Shown piece after piece: positions 14,577 to 24,564 of a stretch of DNA of 64,000 bases. The stretch is from contig NZ_JAUSUH010000003.1 in assembly GCF_030813595.1 (NCBI RefSeq), positions 372,001 through 436,000 of the forward strand, given 5' to 3'. A program made the translations under genes and the position numbers. Under the pieces are notes generated by a model. That model saw only the letters and a program-made list of their open reading frames with translations, did no database searches and was not told the DNA's origin. The stretch comes from Ancylobacter vacuolatus (GTDB lineage: Bacteria > Pseudomonadota > Alphaproteobacteria > Rhizobiales > Xanthobacteraceae). Numbering within the stretch: position 1 is the first letter of the stretch; every line of letters begins with the position of its first letter.

Positions 14577-16804
14577 CCGTTCTTATTACTAATCACTCCG
14601 CCGCCGCCACCGGTGCCGGCGCGCTGGCCTTTTCCGGTTGGGCCGCGCGCGCGCCCGGGCTCGTTTTGCTGCCGCGCCAGCGCCAGCAGCGCGTCGAGCG
14701 CGCTGAAATCGCCGAGGGCGGCGGCCTTCTGGCGAGGGGTGAGCGCACCGAGCGCGGCGTCGAGGCTCGGCGCATCTGCAATCTTCGCCGCCGCGATCAA
14801 TCGATCCGGCGCGTAATCGCCGGGACGTCGCTCGCCATCGGCCAGCTGGGCACGGTGGAAGGCGGCAAGTTCCGACGCGGCAACGAGCTGCGCGACCGCC
14901 TCGGAGGGCGCCTGCACGGCGCTCGCCCGCCGCAATTGCCGCGTCCGCAGCAGCACGGCAGGTGGCGACTGCTCCTCGGGCGTGTGAAACAGCGCCGGCA
15001 GCGAGGCGCGCGCGGCGCCGGTCCACAGCACCAGCGGTATCGCCAGGGCAAGGCCCAGCACCACCGGCGTCATCCAGAGGAACAGCGGCAGCGAGATGCT
15101 GAGCGCGGCCGCCCCCAAGAGCCATCCCGCCGCCGTATGGGGCAGGAAGAAACGGACGATCGAGGCGGCGTCGATGCGGTCATCGTCCCGGCGCTGCGGC
15201 TGCCAGCCGCCATCGCGCCCGGCCAATATGCCGACCACCGCCACCGACTGGGTGAACATCGTCACCGGGGCGAGAAGGCCGGAAATCAGCGTCTCCCCCA
15301 GCATGCCGGCAAAGGCTCGCACGCCCCCGCCAAAACGCTGGCGGCTGGCGCGGGACGCCAACAGCGCCGCGAAGGCGAACAGCTTGGGCAGCAGCAGCAC
15401 CGCCATGGTGCCGACGAACACCCATACGGCCCGCACCGGGTCCTGGGCCGGCCAGCTGGGAAACAGCGCGAAGCCGGCGGGGAAATAGTCCGGTGGCACA
15501 AAGCGGGCCTGAAGCGCGGTGGCAAGACCCGCGAGCAGCATGACCAGCCAGAGTGGCGCGGTCAGATAGGAACCGATGCCGGTAAGAAGATGCAGCCGGC
15601 TGACCGGATGCAGCCCGCGCGCCGGCAGGACAGCCATGTGCTGCAGGTTCCCCTGGCACCAGCGCCGGTCGCGCACCGAAAGGTCCGCCAGCGTCGGCGG
15701 GCCTTCCTCATAGGAGCCCTCCAGCCAGGGAAGCATGTGCATGCCCCAGCCGCGCCGGCGCATCAGCGCCGCCTCGATGAAATCATGGCTGAGGATATGG
15801 CCGCCAAACGGCTTGGGCCCCTTCAGCTCCGGCAAACCGGCGCCCTCAGCGAAGGCGCGGGTGCGGATGATGGCGTTGTGTCCCCAGTAATTGCTCTCCG
15901 GCCCGCTCCAGCTGGCGAGCCCATGGGCAATGAGCGGGCCATAGAGCCGGCCGGCGAATTGCTGCAGCCGGGCGAACAGGGTGCGGCCGCCGACAATGAC
16001 CGGCAGGGTCTGGATCAGGCCGGCGCTCGGATTGGCTTCCATCGCGGCGGCGAGGCGCACGAGGCAATCGCCGGTCATCACGCTGTCAGCGTCGAGGATG
16101 AGGAAGCTCTCATAGGCCCCGCCGAAGCGCGTCACCCATTCGGCGATGTTGCCGGCCTTGCGACCGGTGTTGCGCGGGCGACGCCGGTAGAACAGCCGCC
16201 GATGGTCGCCGCGCCGGGCCCGCAGATCGAGAAACCCTGCTTCCTCGGCGATCCACACATCGGGATCGGTGGTGTCGCTGAGGATGAAGACGTCGAAATG
16301 AGCGGCCGCGCCGGTGGCATCGAGCGATTCGCAGGTCGCCTCCAGCCCGGCCAGCACGCGCGCCGGCTCCTCATTGTAGACCGGCAGCAGGATGGCGGTG
16401 CGGGCGGTCAGCGCCGGCAGCGGCCCGTCCGGGGCGATGCCGAGATGTTCCTGCGTCCGGCGCAGCAGGCTCGGCAGACCCAGAAGCGCATTGGTGAAGG
16501 CAAAGCTGATCCAGGCGAAGAGAACGACGAAGAGGCACAGCACGAGATATTCCAGCAGCGTGACGCCGCCGACATCCAGCACGAGATACATTTCATGCGC
16601 GGCCAGCATGGTGAGCGCACTAGCGCCGCCGAGCACGAAGACGCGGCGTAAGGCGAGACTTGCCGGGCGGGGGCCCGGCGCTGCGGCCGTCGGCACCTTG
16701 CCGAGCGACTGCACCGGCATCGCCAGAGGGGATTCCGGCGGCAGCGCGAGGCCGACCTCGACCCCGGCAAGGGGCGCTGGATCCATGTCCTCGGAACGCC
16801 TCAT
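14573..16804 (-). CDS. opgH: Periplasmic glucan glucosyltransferase OpgH (MdoH)
   Basis: A 743-residue membrane glycosyltransferase of family 2 that builds and exports the beta-1,2-glucan backbone of osmoregulated periplasmic glucans. Two N-terminal helices (about 60-110) precede the cytoplasmic GT2 domain (about 130-380), with LPVYNEEP, DVFILSDTTDP, the DADSVMTGD motif (DxD), and RDRRWCQGNLQH, the (Q/R)xxRW acceptor site. At least five further helices follow. The ATG at 16804 overlaps the opgG stop (ATGA) and is preferred over 16813. Its stop overlaps the stop of a small convergent gene. Confidence 0.95.
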   Translation of the reverse strand: MRRSEDMDPAPLAGVEVGLALPPESPLAMPVQSLGKVPTAAAPGPRPASLALRRVFVLGGASALTMLAAHEMYLVLDVGGVTLLEYLVLCLFVVLFAWISFAFTNALLGLPSLLRRTQEHLGIAPDGPLPALTARTAILLPVYNEEPARVLAGLEATCESLDATGAAAHFDVFILSDTTDPDVWIAEEAGFLDLRARRGDHRRLFYRRRPRNTGRKAGNIAEWVTRFGGAYESFLILDADSVMTGDCLVRLAAAMEANPSAGLIQTLPVIVGGRTLFARLQQFAGRLYGPLIAHGLASWSGPESNYWGHNAIIRTRAFAEGAGLPELKGPKPFGGHILSHDFIEAALMRRRGWGMHMLPWLEGSYEEGPPTLADLSVRDRRWCQGNLQHMAVLPARGLHPVSRLHLLTGIGSYLTAPLWLVMLLAGLATALQARFVPPDYFPAGFALFPSWPAQDPVRAVWVFVGTMAVLLLPKLFAFAALLASRASRQRFGGGVRAFAGMLGETLISGLLAPVTMFTQSVAVVGILAGRDGGWQPQRRDDDRIDAASIVRFFLPHTAAGWLLGAAALSISLPLFLWMTPVVLGLALAIPLVLWTGAARASLPALFHTPEEQSPPAVLLRTRQLRRASAVQAPSEAVAQLVAASELAAFHRAQLADGERRPGDYAPDRLIAAAKIADAPSLDAALGALTPRQKAAALGDFSALDALLALARQQNEPGRARGPTGKGQRAGTGGGGGVISNKNG

Positions 16805-18330
16805 GGCGTCCACCGATAGACCCAGCTTTCGGCCATGCGCTCCTCACCGCGCAGCAGGTCGGCGCGTAGTTCGACAAGTGCGGCCCCACGCGGCTCCAGC
16901 GCGAACGAGACACGCCAGCCGCCGATCTCCGGGTTCGGCTGCAGGACGACATCCCTGATCTCGCCGGTACTGGCCGTCACCCGTGCCGCGAGGCTTTCCG
17001 GCGGCAGGTCCTTCACCTTGTCGCCGACAACATCGAGTACGAACAGACGGCGCTCGGCATTGCCGCCCACGCGGGTGGCGGTGACACGCCCGACATCGGT
17101 GGCATCCGGGCCCGACCAGCCCCAGTGCAGGCGGTAGGTGTTGCTGTATTCGCGCCCCTTGCGCAGCGGCTCGCGCGGGCGCCAGAAGGCGACGATGTTG
17201 TCGTGAATTTCCTCTGGCGTGGGGATTTCGACCAGCACCACCGAGCCGTCGCCCCAATCGCCAATCGGCTCAACCCAGACGCTGGGCCGTCGCTCATAGC
17301 GCGCCTCAAGGTCCTGATAGTCGAAGAAGGAGCGCTGGCGCTGCATCAGGCCGAAGCCTCGCAGGTCCGAGACGGCGAAGGAGGAAATCTGCAGCCGCTG
17401 CGGGTTGGCCAGCGGCCGCCACAGCCGCTCGCCGGTTCCGGTGACGATGGCAAGGCCATTGGCGTCGCACACCATGGGGCGGAAATCATCGATGCCGTCG
17501 CGATCATTGGGGCCGAACATGAACATGCTGGTCAGCGCGCCGATGCCGACCTGGTCGATGTCGACCCTGGGATAGACCGTCATCTCGACCGACATGAGCG
17601 TCTCGGTGCCGGGGCGGATGGTGAAGCGGTGCGCCGCCGCGGCGCTCGGGCTGTCGAGAAGCGCGTGAACGACCACCGAATCCACCCCCGGCCGGGGCTG
17701 TTCGAGCCAGAAGGCGCGGAAGGCGGGGAATTCCTCGCCGCCAGCATCGCCGGTCTTCACCGCCAGCCCACGGGCGGAGGATCCATAGACCTGCCCCTTG
17801 CCGACGCCACGGAAATAGCTGGCGCCCTGGAACACGGCGATCTCGTCGAAATAGTCCGGCCGGTTGATCGGCCCATGCAGGCGAAAACCGGAAAAGCCGA
17901 TATCGGACTTCGCCGGCGGCTGGGCGACGCCATGCTCGAAACGGAACATCGCCGGGTCATAGGCGAGCTTGCGGGCCTTGCCGTCCGCCACCTGGTAGAT
18001 GTCCACCCGGTCGCGGAACAGAAAGCCGCGATGCAGAAGCTGGGTCTGAAAGCCGGTATTTGCCTCCCGCCAGAGTGCCCGATCGCTGTTGAAACGAATG
18101 TTGCGGTAGTCGTCATAGCTGAGCTTGTCGAAGGGGCCGGGCAGATCACGCGCCGGGCCCTTATAGGGCTTGGCCGCCAGTTCGCGCGCCATCTGGCGCA
18201 CGGTCTGCGCGTCGAAGGCGACGGCCTGCTCTTCCTCTTCCGACCACGCCTCGCTGATGCCGAGACGCGACAATGGCACCGGCGCCATCGCCAGGAGACC
18301 CAAACCCAGCAACAGGTGACGTCGATGCAT
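16801..18330 (-). CDS. opgG: Glucan biosynthesis protein OpgG/OpgD family
   Basis: A 509-residue periplasmic protein needed for making osmoregulated periplasmic glucans. The N-terminus has a twin-Arg start (HRRHLLLGLGLLAM) that could be a Tat signal, as in OpgD, although the pairing with opgH is typical of opgG. The mature part has family features: PYKGPARDLPGPFDKLSYDDYRNIRF, FFDRVDIY-type strands, GFSGFRLHGPINRPDYFDE, GASYFRGVGKGQVYGSSARGLA in pieces, and FDYQDLEARYERRPSVWVEP. It is the first gene of a two-gene operon coupled to opgH. I call it opgG by context; opgD is the alternative. Confidence 0.92.
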   Translation of the reverse strand: MHRRHLLLGLGLLAMAPVPLSRLGISEAWSEEEEQAVAFDAQTVRQMARELAAKPYKGPARDLPGPFDKLSYDDYRNIRFNSDRALWREANTGFQTQLLHRGFLFRDRVDIYQVADGKARKLAYDPAMFRFEHGVAQPPAKSDIGFSGFRLHGPINRPDYFDEIAVFQGASYFRGVGKGQVYGSSARGLAVKTGDAGGEEFPAFRAFWLEQPRPGVDSVVVHALLDSPSAAAAHRFTIRPGTETLMSVEMTVYPRVDIDQVGIGALTSMFMFGPNDRDGIDDFRPMVCDANGLAIVTGTGERLWRPLANPQRLQISSFAVSDLRGFGLMQRQRSFFDYQDLEARYERRPSVWVEPIGDWGDGSVVLVEIPTPEEIHDNIVAFWRPREPLRKGREYSNTYRLHWGWSGPDATDVGRVTATRVGGNAERRLFVLDVVGDKVKDLPPESLAARVTASTGEIRDVVLQPNPEIGGWRVSFALEPRGAALVELRADLLRGEERMAESWVYRWTP

Positions 18331-18618
18331 GCCTGACCTCGCGCGTTTCAGGGCGGCACGCCCTACGCCGGAAACAAGTGCCGAGACCGCGCAGGGTTCC
18401 GATATTTGTGCGGTGCGGCAGAATCACGCGCGTCGGCCGTCGGCGCGACGGGCCGGCGTTGCAGCGCCGCGCCATCTGCTCTAAGCAGCGTCTATTCGTC
18501 AGGACCCGGTGAAAGCCCGGGTGGCTCTTCCGGCCGCCAATCCGCCGGACCACGCACAGTCAGCGCCTGTCCCGCCGCCTTGGCCGCGGACGCCCGCTCT
18601 TTGCGAAGATTGCTTCTC

Positions 18619-20100
18619 ATGACATCCACCACCCGCTATTTCCGCGACTGGACCGCCAATATTCGCGGCGACGTTCTTGCCGGAATCGTCGTCGCCCTCG
18701 CCCTCATTCCCGAAGCCATCGGCTTCTCGATCATCGCCGGCGTCGACCCCAAGGTCGGCCTGTTCGCCTCCTTCGCCATCGCCTGCGTCTCCGCCGTCGT
18801 CGGCGGCCGGCCGGGGATGATCTCGGCCGCCACCGCCGCCACCGCCGTGGTGATGGTCAGCCTCGTGCGCGACCACGGGCTGGAATATCTGTTCGCCGCC
18901 ACCATCCTGATGGGACTGATCCAGCTCCTCGCCGGTGTGCTGAAGATCGGCCGGGTGATGCGCTTCGTCTCGCGCTCGGTCATCACCGGCTTCGTCAATG
19001 CGCTGGCCATCCTCATCTTCATGGCGCAGTTGCCCGAACTGATCGGCGTGCCGGTCGAGACCTATCCGATGATCGCGGTGGGCCTCGGCATCATCTATCT
19101 GTTTCCGCGCCTGACCAAGGCTGTGCCCTCGCCTCTGGTGGCGATCGCGGCGCTCACTCTGTTCGCCTGGTGGAGCGGGATGGACCTGCGCACCGTCGGC
19201 GATCTCGGCGAACTGCCGTCCGGCTTGCCGGTGTTCGCCCTGCCCAGCGTGCCGCTCACGCTGGAGACGCTGCAGATCATCCTGCCCTATTCGCTCACGC
19301 TCGCCGCAGTCGGCCTGCTGGAATCGCTGCTCACCGCGCAGATCGTCGACGACATGACCGACACGATGAGCAACAAGAGCCAGGAGTGCATCGGCCAGGG
19401 CACCAGCAATATCGCCTCGGCACTGATCGGCGGCATGGGCGGCTGCGCCATGATCGGCCAGTCGGTCATCAACGTCACCTCGGGCGGGCGCGGGCGGCTT
19501 TCCACCTTCGTCGCCGGTGCCTTCCTGCTGTTCCTGATCCTCGTCCTCGATGATCTGGTTCGCATCATCCCGATGGCAGCGCTGGTGGCTGTCATGATCA
19601 TGGTGTCGATCGGCACCTTCTCCTGGCGCTCGATTCTCGATCTGCGCAGCAATCCGCGCTCGTCCTCGCTGGTGATGCTGGCCACCGTGTTCACCGTGGT
19701 GGCGACGCACGACCTCGCCATCGGCGTGCTGGTCGGCGTGCTGCTGTCGGGCGTGTTCTTCGCCGGCAAGGTGTCGCAGCTGGTGGCGGTGGGCGAACAT
19801 ATCGACGAGGCAGCCGGACGCGTGACCTATGTCGTCAACGGCCAGATCTTCTTCGCCTCCTCCGAGGTGTTCCTCGCCGGCTTCGATTTCGACCAGGCGG
19901 CGCGCGAGGTCATCATCGACCTTACCCACGCGCATTTTTGGGACATCACCTCTGTCGGTGCGCTGGACAAGGCGGTGATGAAGTTCCGCAAGGCCGGGGC
20001 CTCGGTCGAGGTGCTGGGTCTGAACGAGGCCAGCGCCACCATGGTCGATCGCTTCGGCATGCACCACAAGGACGAGCCGGCCGTCGCCAGCCTGCACTGA
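18619..20100 (+). CDS. SulP family anion transporter
   Basis: A 493-residue SulP (SLC26-like) permease. The N-terminal half has the SulP start region ([34 protein letters not shown]) and about 10-12 membrane helices, with [26 protein letters not shown] as the conserved central signature (given here in parts: [24 protein letters not shown]). A C-terminal STAS domain occupies about residues 400-490 ([10 protein letters not shown] and [16 protein letters not shown]). Substrates of the family include sulfate, bicarbonate and dicarboxylates; the sequence does not decide. The ATG at 18619 begins just before the conserved region. The 288 bases between it and opgG show no clear operator. Confidence 0.93.
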   Translation: MTSTTRYFRDWTANIRGDVLAGIVVALALIPEAIGFSIIAGVDPKVGLFASFAIACVSAVVGGRPGMISAATAATAVVMVSLVRDHGLEYLFAATILMGLIQLLAGVLKIGRVMRFVSRSVITGFVNALAILIFMAQLPELIGVPVETYPMIAVGLGIIYLFPRLTKAVPSPLVAIAALTLFAWWSGMDLRTVGDLGELPSGLPVFALPSVPLTLETLQIILPYSLTLAAVGLLESLLTAQIVDDMTDTMSNKSQECIGQGTSNIASALIGGMGGCAMIGQSVINVTSGGRGRLSTFVAGAFLLFLILVLDDLVRIIPMAALVAVMIMVSIGTFSWRSILDLRSNPRSSSLVMLATVFTVVATHDLAIGVLVGVLLSGVFFAGKVSQLVAVGEHIDEAAGRVTYVVNGQIFFASSEVFLAGFDFDQAAREVIIDLTHAHFWDITSVGALDKAVMKFRKAGASVEVLGLNEASATMVDRFGMHHKDEPAVASLH

Positions 20101-20106
20101 TGGGCC

Positions 20107-20139
20107 GATGGGGCGGCCGGCTAGAGCCCCTGCCCCATC
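20107..20139. terminator. Possible bidirectional terminator
   Basis: The inverted repeat GATGGGGC (20107-20114) and GCCCCATC (20132-20139) lies between the convergent SulP and class III PLP-enzyme genes, partly within the last codons of the latter. There is no U-run, so it is only a weak candidate. Confidence 0.3.
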
Positions 20140-21359
20140 GCCTCGATCCGCGCCAGCACCTCGACGATTTCCTCATCGGTCACGGTGAGCGGCAGGGACA
20201 GGCCGATCGCGCTGTCGCCCTTGGCGGTGGTGGAAAGCCCGTGCGCGAAGGCGCTCGCCACCAGATGCGCGGCGAAATCCGCGCCGGGCTGGCGCTCGCA
20301 ACGGGCTGCGTCGAACGCGACCGCCAGCAGCAGCCCCAGCCCACGCGCCCCGATCACGCACGGCACGCGGGCCGCGATAGTGGCCACGCCGTCCTTCAGT
20401 TTCCGGCCCGCCTCGTCGGCGCGGGCCACCAGATCGTCGCGGGCGATGATGTCCAGCGCCGTCAGCGCCGCCCGGGTGGTGAGCGGGTTCTTCTCATGGG
20501 TGTAGTGGCCGAGTTCCAGCTCCGGCGCGGTGTTGAGCCGTGCATCGGCGATCACCGCGGCGATCGGCACCAGGCCGCCGCCCAGCGCCTTGCCCAGAAC
20601 CACCGCATCCGGCAGCGCGCCGAAATGCTCGAAGGCGAAGAACCGCCCGGTCTTGCCCAGCCCGGAGGGTATTTCGTCAAAGATCAGCTTGGTGCCATAG
20701 GCGTCGCACAAGGCCCGGATGCGCGGCCACAGATCGACCGGGGGCACATGGCAGTTCGAGCGCATGGGCTCAGCGATCACCGCCGCGATCCGCCGGGTGG
20801 CGAGTAGCCCGGCCACCTCCTCCAGCATCCGCGCCGGCCCGTCCTCGCCCGCCCAATAGGGGGTGACGTGACGGCGCCCCGGCAGGAAGGTGCCGAGGCG
20901 CGGGTCCGGCGCTGCCGAAGAAAGGCCGAAGGCGCCGAAGCCATGGCCGTGATAGGAGCCTTCCAAGGAGACCGTCTCATGCCGGCCAGTGGCCACCCGG
21001 GCGAGCTTGAGCGCGATCTCGATGGCGTCGGAGCCGCCGGTGGCGAACAGCACCCGCGCCGGCGCCCCCGGCCAGCGCGCCAGCAGCGCCTCCGCCAATG
21101 CCACGGCCGGCTCATTGGTGAAGCGGCGGGGGGTGAAGGCCAGCTCATCGAGCTGCCGCTTCAGCGCCGCCACGATCTCCGGATGGCCGTGGCCGAGATG
21201 GTGCACGGTGTTGCCGTGCAGATCGATGAAGCGGCGGCCGGCCATGTCTTCCAGCCATAGCCCCTGCGCGACGCGCAAGGCGCCGATGCAGGGGCTGGAG
21301 CCGTGCTGATGGAAGAAGGAAGCCGCGTCGCGGGCGACGAGGGCGTCGGGATCGGTCAT
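20121..21359 (-). CDS. Class III PLP enzyme, possible PbfA-type phosphonate ammonia-lyase
   Basis: A 412-residue fold-type I PLP protein of the class III aminotransferase family. Visible are the HGNTVHHLGHGHPE start region, the SYHGHGFGA loop, the cofactor Asp in LIFDEIPSGLGKTGR, and the Schiff-base Lys in LGKALGGG. The 'DEIP.GLGKTGR.FAFEH' form differs from the usual 'DEVQTGFGRTG' of transaminases. As I recall the family, it resembles PbfA, the (R)-1-hydroxy-2-aminoethylphosphonate ammonia-lyase; that is from memory, not a search. It is the last gene of a four-gene operon in which all starts overlap the previous stop, so it should act on what the transporter brings in. An ordinary omega-transaminase is the alternative. 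Confidence 0.75.
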   Translation of the reverse strand: MTDPDALVARDAASFFHQHGSSPCIGALRVAQGLWLEDMAGRRFIDLHGNTVHHLGHGHPEIVAALKRQLDELAFTPRRFTNEPAVALAEALLARWPGAPARVLFATGGSDAIEIALKLARVATGRHETVSLEGSYHGHGFGAFGLSSAAPDPRLGTFLPGRRHVTPYWAGEDGPARMLEEVAGLLATRRIAAVIAEPMRSNCHVPPVDLWPRIRALCDAYGTKLIFDEIPSGLGKTGRFFAFEHFGALPDAVVLGKALGGGLVPIAAVIADARLNTAPELELGHYTHEKNPLTTRAALTALDIIARDDLVARADEAGRKLKDGVATIAARVPCVIGARGLGLLLAVAFDAARCERQPGADFAAHLVASAFAHGLSTTAKGDSAIGLSLPLTVTDEEIVEVLARIEAMGQGL

Positions 21360-23467
21360 GGCGTCACCAAAGCGGGGTCGATCGGCCGGGCACGCGGCGC
21401 GGCGCGGCGCAGGCCAGGCTTGCGGTTCTCAACGAGCCACACCAGCCCCATGGCGGCAAGCGCAAAGCCGAGCAAAGCCAGGCTCTTGGCGGCGGCGTAG
21501 CCATAATCGCCCGACGTGGCGTGATTGAAGATCGCCACCGAGGCCAGCTTGTGATTGCCGGAAACGAGGAAGATCACCGAGGACAGCGTGGTCAGCCCGT
21601 CGATGAACACATAGAGCATGCCCAGCAGCAGCGCCGGCCGCAGCATGGGCAGCGTTACCCGGAAGAAGCGGGCGATCAGCCCGGCGCCCAGGCTCTCCGC
21701 GGCCTCGTCCACCGATCGGTCGAGCCGCTGTAGCGCCGCGCGGGCGGCAAGCACGCCGACGAACAGGTTGGAGAACAGGATGTTGATCACCAGGATCGCC
21801 GAGGTCCCCGTCAGGGAGAGCGCAGGGATGCCGAACGGCACATTGAAGGCGACGATATAGCCGATGCCGAAGACGATGCCGGGCAGGATCGCCGGCACAA
21901 GCGCCAGGAACATGATGAGGTGGGCGCCGGGCGGGCGCAGGCGCTCCACCACATAGGCGATGATAACCGCGAACAGCCCCCCAATCGGCCCGGCAATGCC
22001 GGCGAGGCGCACACTGTCCCACACCAGTCCGAGCCCGCGTTCGGAGGAGCCATAGCCGGAACCCGCCAGCCCGACATCGACCCCGGCGCCGGTGAAATAG
22101 CCGAGCGTGAGGCTCCAGTCGGTGCCCCAGACGCGGGTGACGGCACCCAGCGCCATGGTGCCGTAGACCGCGAAGATCAGCCCCGCCACCACGCCGGCCG
22201 TGAGGGTAAGCCCGGCGCGGACCATCGCCGGCACCGGAAGTTCGGCGCGCGCACCGGCGGTGCCGGCATAGGATTTGCGCCGGCCGAACGCTTCCAGCGC
22301 GAGATAGAGCAGCAGAGAGGGGATCAGCAGCCACATGCACAGCGCCGCTGCCAGCGGCGTGTTGCGATAGGCGGTGATCTCGTCATAGACCACGCCGGCC
22401 AGCACCGGCGTATCGCGGCCGAGCACCATCGGGTTGCCGAAATCGGTCAGGCTCAGGATGAACACCAGCACCACGGCACGCTTGATGCCCGGCCAAGCCA
22501 TGGGCAACGTCACTTGCAGGAAGCTGCGCAGCGGCCCGGCGCCGAGCCCGGCAGCGGCCTCATCGATGCGGCCATCCTGCCTGCGCAGGCTGTTGTCGAA
22601 CACGATCAGCGCGGCGGGTACGAAAGACAGAGTCTGCGCCAGTACCACACCGAACAGGCCGTAGAGATTGGTCTGGTCGGCGTCGATCAGGCCAAGCCAA
22701 TCGTCGAGCAAGGTGTGCGTCACCAGCCCGCGCCGGCCGAACAGCATGATGGTGGCGGTGGCGATCAGCACCGGTGGTGCCACCAGCGGCATCAGCAGCA
22801 CCACGCGGGTGAGCGAGGGCCACGGGATGGCGCCGGCATTGATGCCATAGGCGAGCGCGAAGGCCAGAGTGACGGTGAACGCCACCGAGAGCGCCGCCAG
22901 CATGAGGCTGTTCAGCGCCGCCGCGCGCAGATAAGGCTCCTCGAACACTTTGAGATAATGGTCGAGGCCCCAGCGATCATTGGCGCCGTTGCGCAGGGCG
23001 TCGAAGCCCTCGGGGCCAAGCGCCTCCTTCACCTTGAAGGCCAGCGCGGTGCGCTTGTGCAGCATGATATGGGCGAGGACGACATTGTCCTCCACCGACG
23101 CGCGCTCCGCCTTGGGCATGGCGTTGAGCGCGGCCGCCATCGCCGCGCTCTGCTCGGAATAGGCGGCCTTGCGGTCCCAGGTCACCGCGGCACCGGCAAG
23201 CGTGAAGGCGGCGGCGGTGGCTTCCACCTGCTCGGCCTCGGTGGCGCTGGCCGTCCAGCGCTGCACCAGCGCCTCGCGCTCCCCGGCCGGCACGGCGTCG
23301 AGGGCGGCCGATGTCACCGCCTTCAGCGTGGCCGGCGGCATCGGGCCGGAAATAACGAAGCTCTCCACCAGCACCGCGCCGATCGGGTAGGCGATGAACA
23401 GCGCCAGAACCAGCGCCACCAGGGCGCTGATGAGCAGGCCCGGCAGAGAGCGCAGCGACAATGTCAT
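21356..23467 (-). CDS. ABC transporter permease, two fused permease domains
   Basis: A 703-residue protein with two binding-protein-dependent permease domains in one chain (about 175-400 and 450-690), each with an EAA-type loop (DEAAAGLGAGPLRSFLQVTLPMA and DEAAESLGAGLIARFFRVTLPML, in parts). The fusion is typical of Fe3+/2-aminoethylphosphonate-type importers. Between the first helix (about 10-35) and the second lies an unusual insertion of about 130 mostly helical hydrophilic residues (40-170), probably periplasmic, so the protein is longer than the usual 550-580. Start and stop both overlap neighbours (ATGA). Confidence 0.88.
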   Translation of the reverse strand: MTLSLRSLPGLLISALVALVLALFIAYPIGAVLVESFVISGPMPPATLKAVTSAALDAVPAGEREALVQRWTASATEAEQVEATAAAFTLAGAAVTWDRKAAYSEQSAAMAAALNAMPKAERASVEDNVVLAHIMLHKRTALAFKVKEALGPEGFDALRNGANDRWGLDHYLKVFEEPYLRAAALNSLMLAALSVAFTVTLAFALAYGINAGAIPWPSLTRVVLLMPLVAPPVLIATATIMLFGRRGLVTHTLLDDWLGLIDADQTNLYGLFGVVLAQTLSFVPAALIVFDNSLRRQDGRIDEAAAGLGAGPLRSFLQVTLPMAWPGIKRAVVLVFILSLTDFGNPMVLGRDTPVLAGVVYDEITAYRNTPLAAALCMWLLIPSLLLYLALEAFGRRKSYAGTAGARAELPVPAMVRAGLTLTAGVVAGLIFAVYGTMALGAVTRVWGTDWSLTLGYFTGAGVDVGLAGSGYGSSERGLGLVWDSVRLAGIAGPIGGLFAVIIAYVVERLRPPGAHLIMFLALVPAILPGIVFGIGYIVAFNVPFGIPALSLTGTSAILVINILFSNLFVGVLAARAALQRLDRSVDEAAESLGAGLIARFFRVTLPMLRPALLLGMLYVFIDGLTTLSSVIFLVSGNHKLASVAIFNHATSGDYGYAAAKSLALLGFALAAMGLVWLVENRKPGLRRAAPRARPIDPALVTP

Positions 23468-24564
23468 GACGCAGGCTCAGGACCGACGAGAGCGGCGCGC
23501 AGCGGGTCGGGCCGCAGCCAGGCCACCGTGCCGCGCCGCCATTGCCCGCCGGCTTCGAAGGAGGGACGGTCGGCGATGACGGCGCGGCCGGAGGCGAGGC
23601 GAAGGGTCAGCCGCACATGCGCGCCGAGAAAAGTGACGCTTTCCACCGTCGCCGGAATGCCGCCGCCATCGGTGGCGAGCCCGACATGTTCGGGCCGGTA
23701 GACCACTGTGAGCGCCGCGCCCGGCGCCATGCCGGCGGGCAGCGCCAGCGGCCAGACCACACCCTCGGCCTCGATGCCTCCCGCCACCGCCCGCCCCTCG
23801 ATCAGGTTGGAGAGGCCGATGAACCCAGCGACGAAGCGGGTCGCCGGGCGGTGATAGACATCCGCCGGGCTGCCGATCTGCTCGATTCGCCCGTGCCGCA
23901 TCACCGCCACCCGGTCGGAAAGCGCCAGCGCCTCCTCCTGGTCATGGGTGACATAGAGCGTGGTGATGCCGAGCCGGTCGACCAGCGCGCGCAATTCCCC
24001 CCGCAGTTTCACCCGGATGCGGGCGTCGAGCGCCGACATCGGCTCGTCGAGCAGCAACACCTCGGGGTCCGAGGCCAGCGCCCGCGCCAGCGCGACGCGC
24101 TGCTGCTGGCCGCCGGAAAGCTCGTGCGGGTAGCGCTCCAAAAGTGCGTCGATTTCGACGAGGTGTGCCAGTTCCTCGATGCGGCGCGCGCGGGCGGCAC
24201 GCGGGCCGGCGAGCGCGAAGCCGATATTCTGCGCCACCGTCTTGGTGGGGAACAGCGCATAGGACTGGAACACGAAGCCCATGCGGCGCCGGGCCGGGGC
24301 CATGTGGGTCACATCCTCGCCCTCGCGCAGCACCTGCCCGGCATCCGGGCGGGCAAAGCCGGCGATGATGCGCAGCAGCGTGGTCTTGCCGCAGCCGGAA
24401 TCGCCCAGCAGCGTGACGAACTCGCCTTTGGCGAGATCGAAGGACACCGCGTCCACCGCGCGATGGCGCTCATAGGCCTTGCTCACCGCCCGCACGGCCA
24501 GATGCGGCCGACTCTCCTGCGGAGCCGGCCGCGCCGGGGCGCGCGTGAAGGAGGCGTCGTTCAC
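23464..24564 (-). CDS. ABC transporter ATP-binding protein (Fe3+/aminoethylphosphonate type)
   Basis: A 366-residue ATPase. Walker A is GDSGCGKTT, the signature LSGGQQQR, Walker B LLLDEPMSALDA, and the switch His in YVTHDQEEAL. A C-terminal TOBE-like domain (about 275-350) contains YRPEHVGLA. The GTG at 24564 overlaps the stop of the binding-protein gene (GTGA) and is preferred over in-frame starts at up to 24633 that lie inside that gene. It energises the fused permease encoded next in the operon. Confidence 0.93.
   Translation of the reverse strand: MNDASFTRAPARPAPQESRPHLAVRAVSKAYERHRAVDAVSFDLAKGEFVTLLGDSGCGKTTLLRIIAGFARPDAGQVLREGEDVTHMAPARRRMGFVFQSYALFPTKTVAQNIGFALAGPRAARARRIEELAHLVEIDALLERYPHELSGGQQQRVALARALASDPEVLLLDEPMSALDARIRVKLRGELRALVDRLGITTLYVTHDQEEALALSDRVAVMRHGRIEQIGSPADVYHRPATRFVAGFIGLSNLIEGRAVAGGIEAEGVVWPLALPAGMAPGAALTVVYRPEHVGLATDGGGIPATVESVTFLGAHVRLTLRLASGRAVIADRPSFEAGGQWRRGTVAWLRPDPLRAALVGPEPAS

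Noticed and set aside
14666-16651. A 661-codon plus-strand frame opposite opgH
   Set aside because: Shadow of opgH, which has intact GT2 motifs and coupling to opgG.
18499-20097. A 532-codon minus-strand frame opposite the SulP gene
   Set aside because: Low-complexity His/Asp/Gln-rich product with no motifs, fully antisense to a clear SulP transporter.
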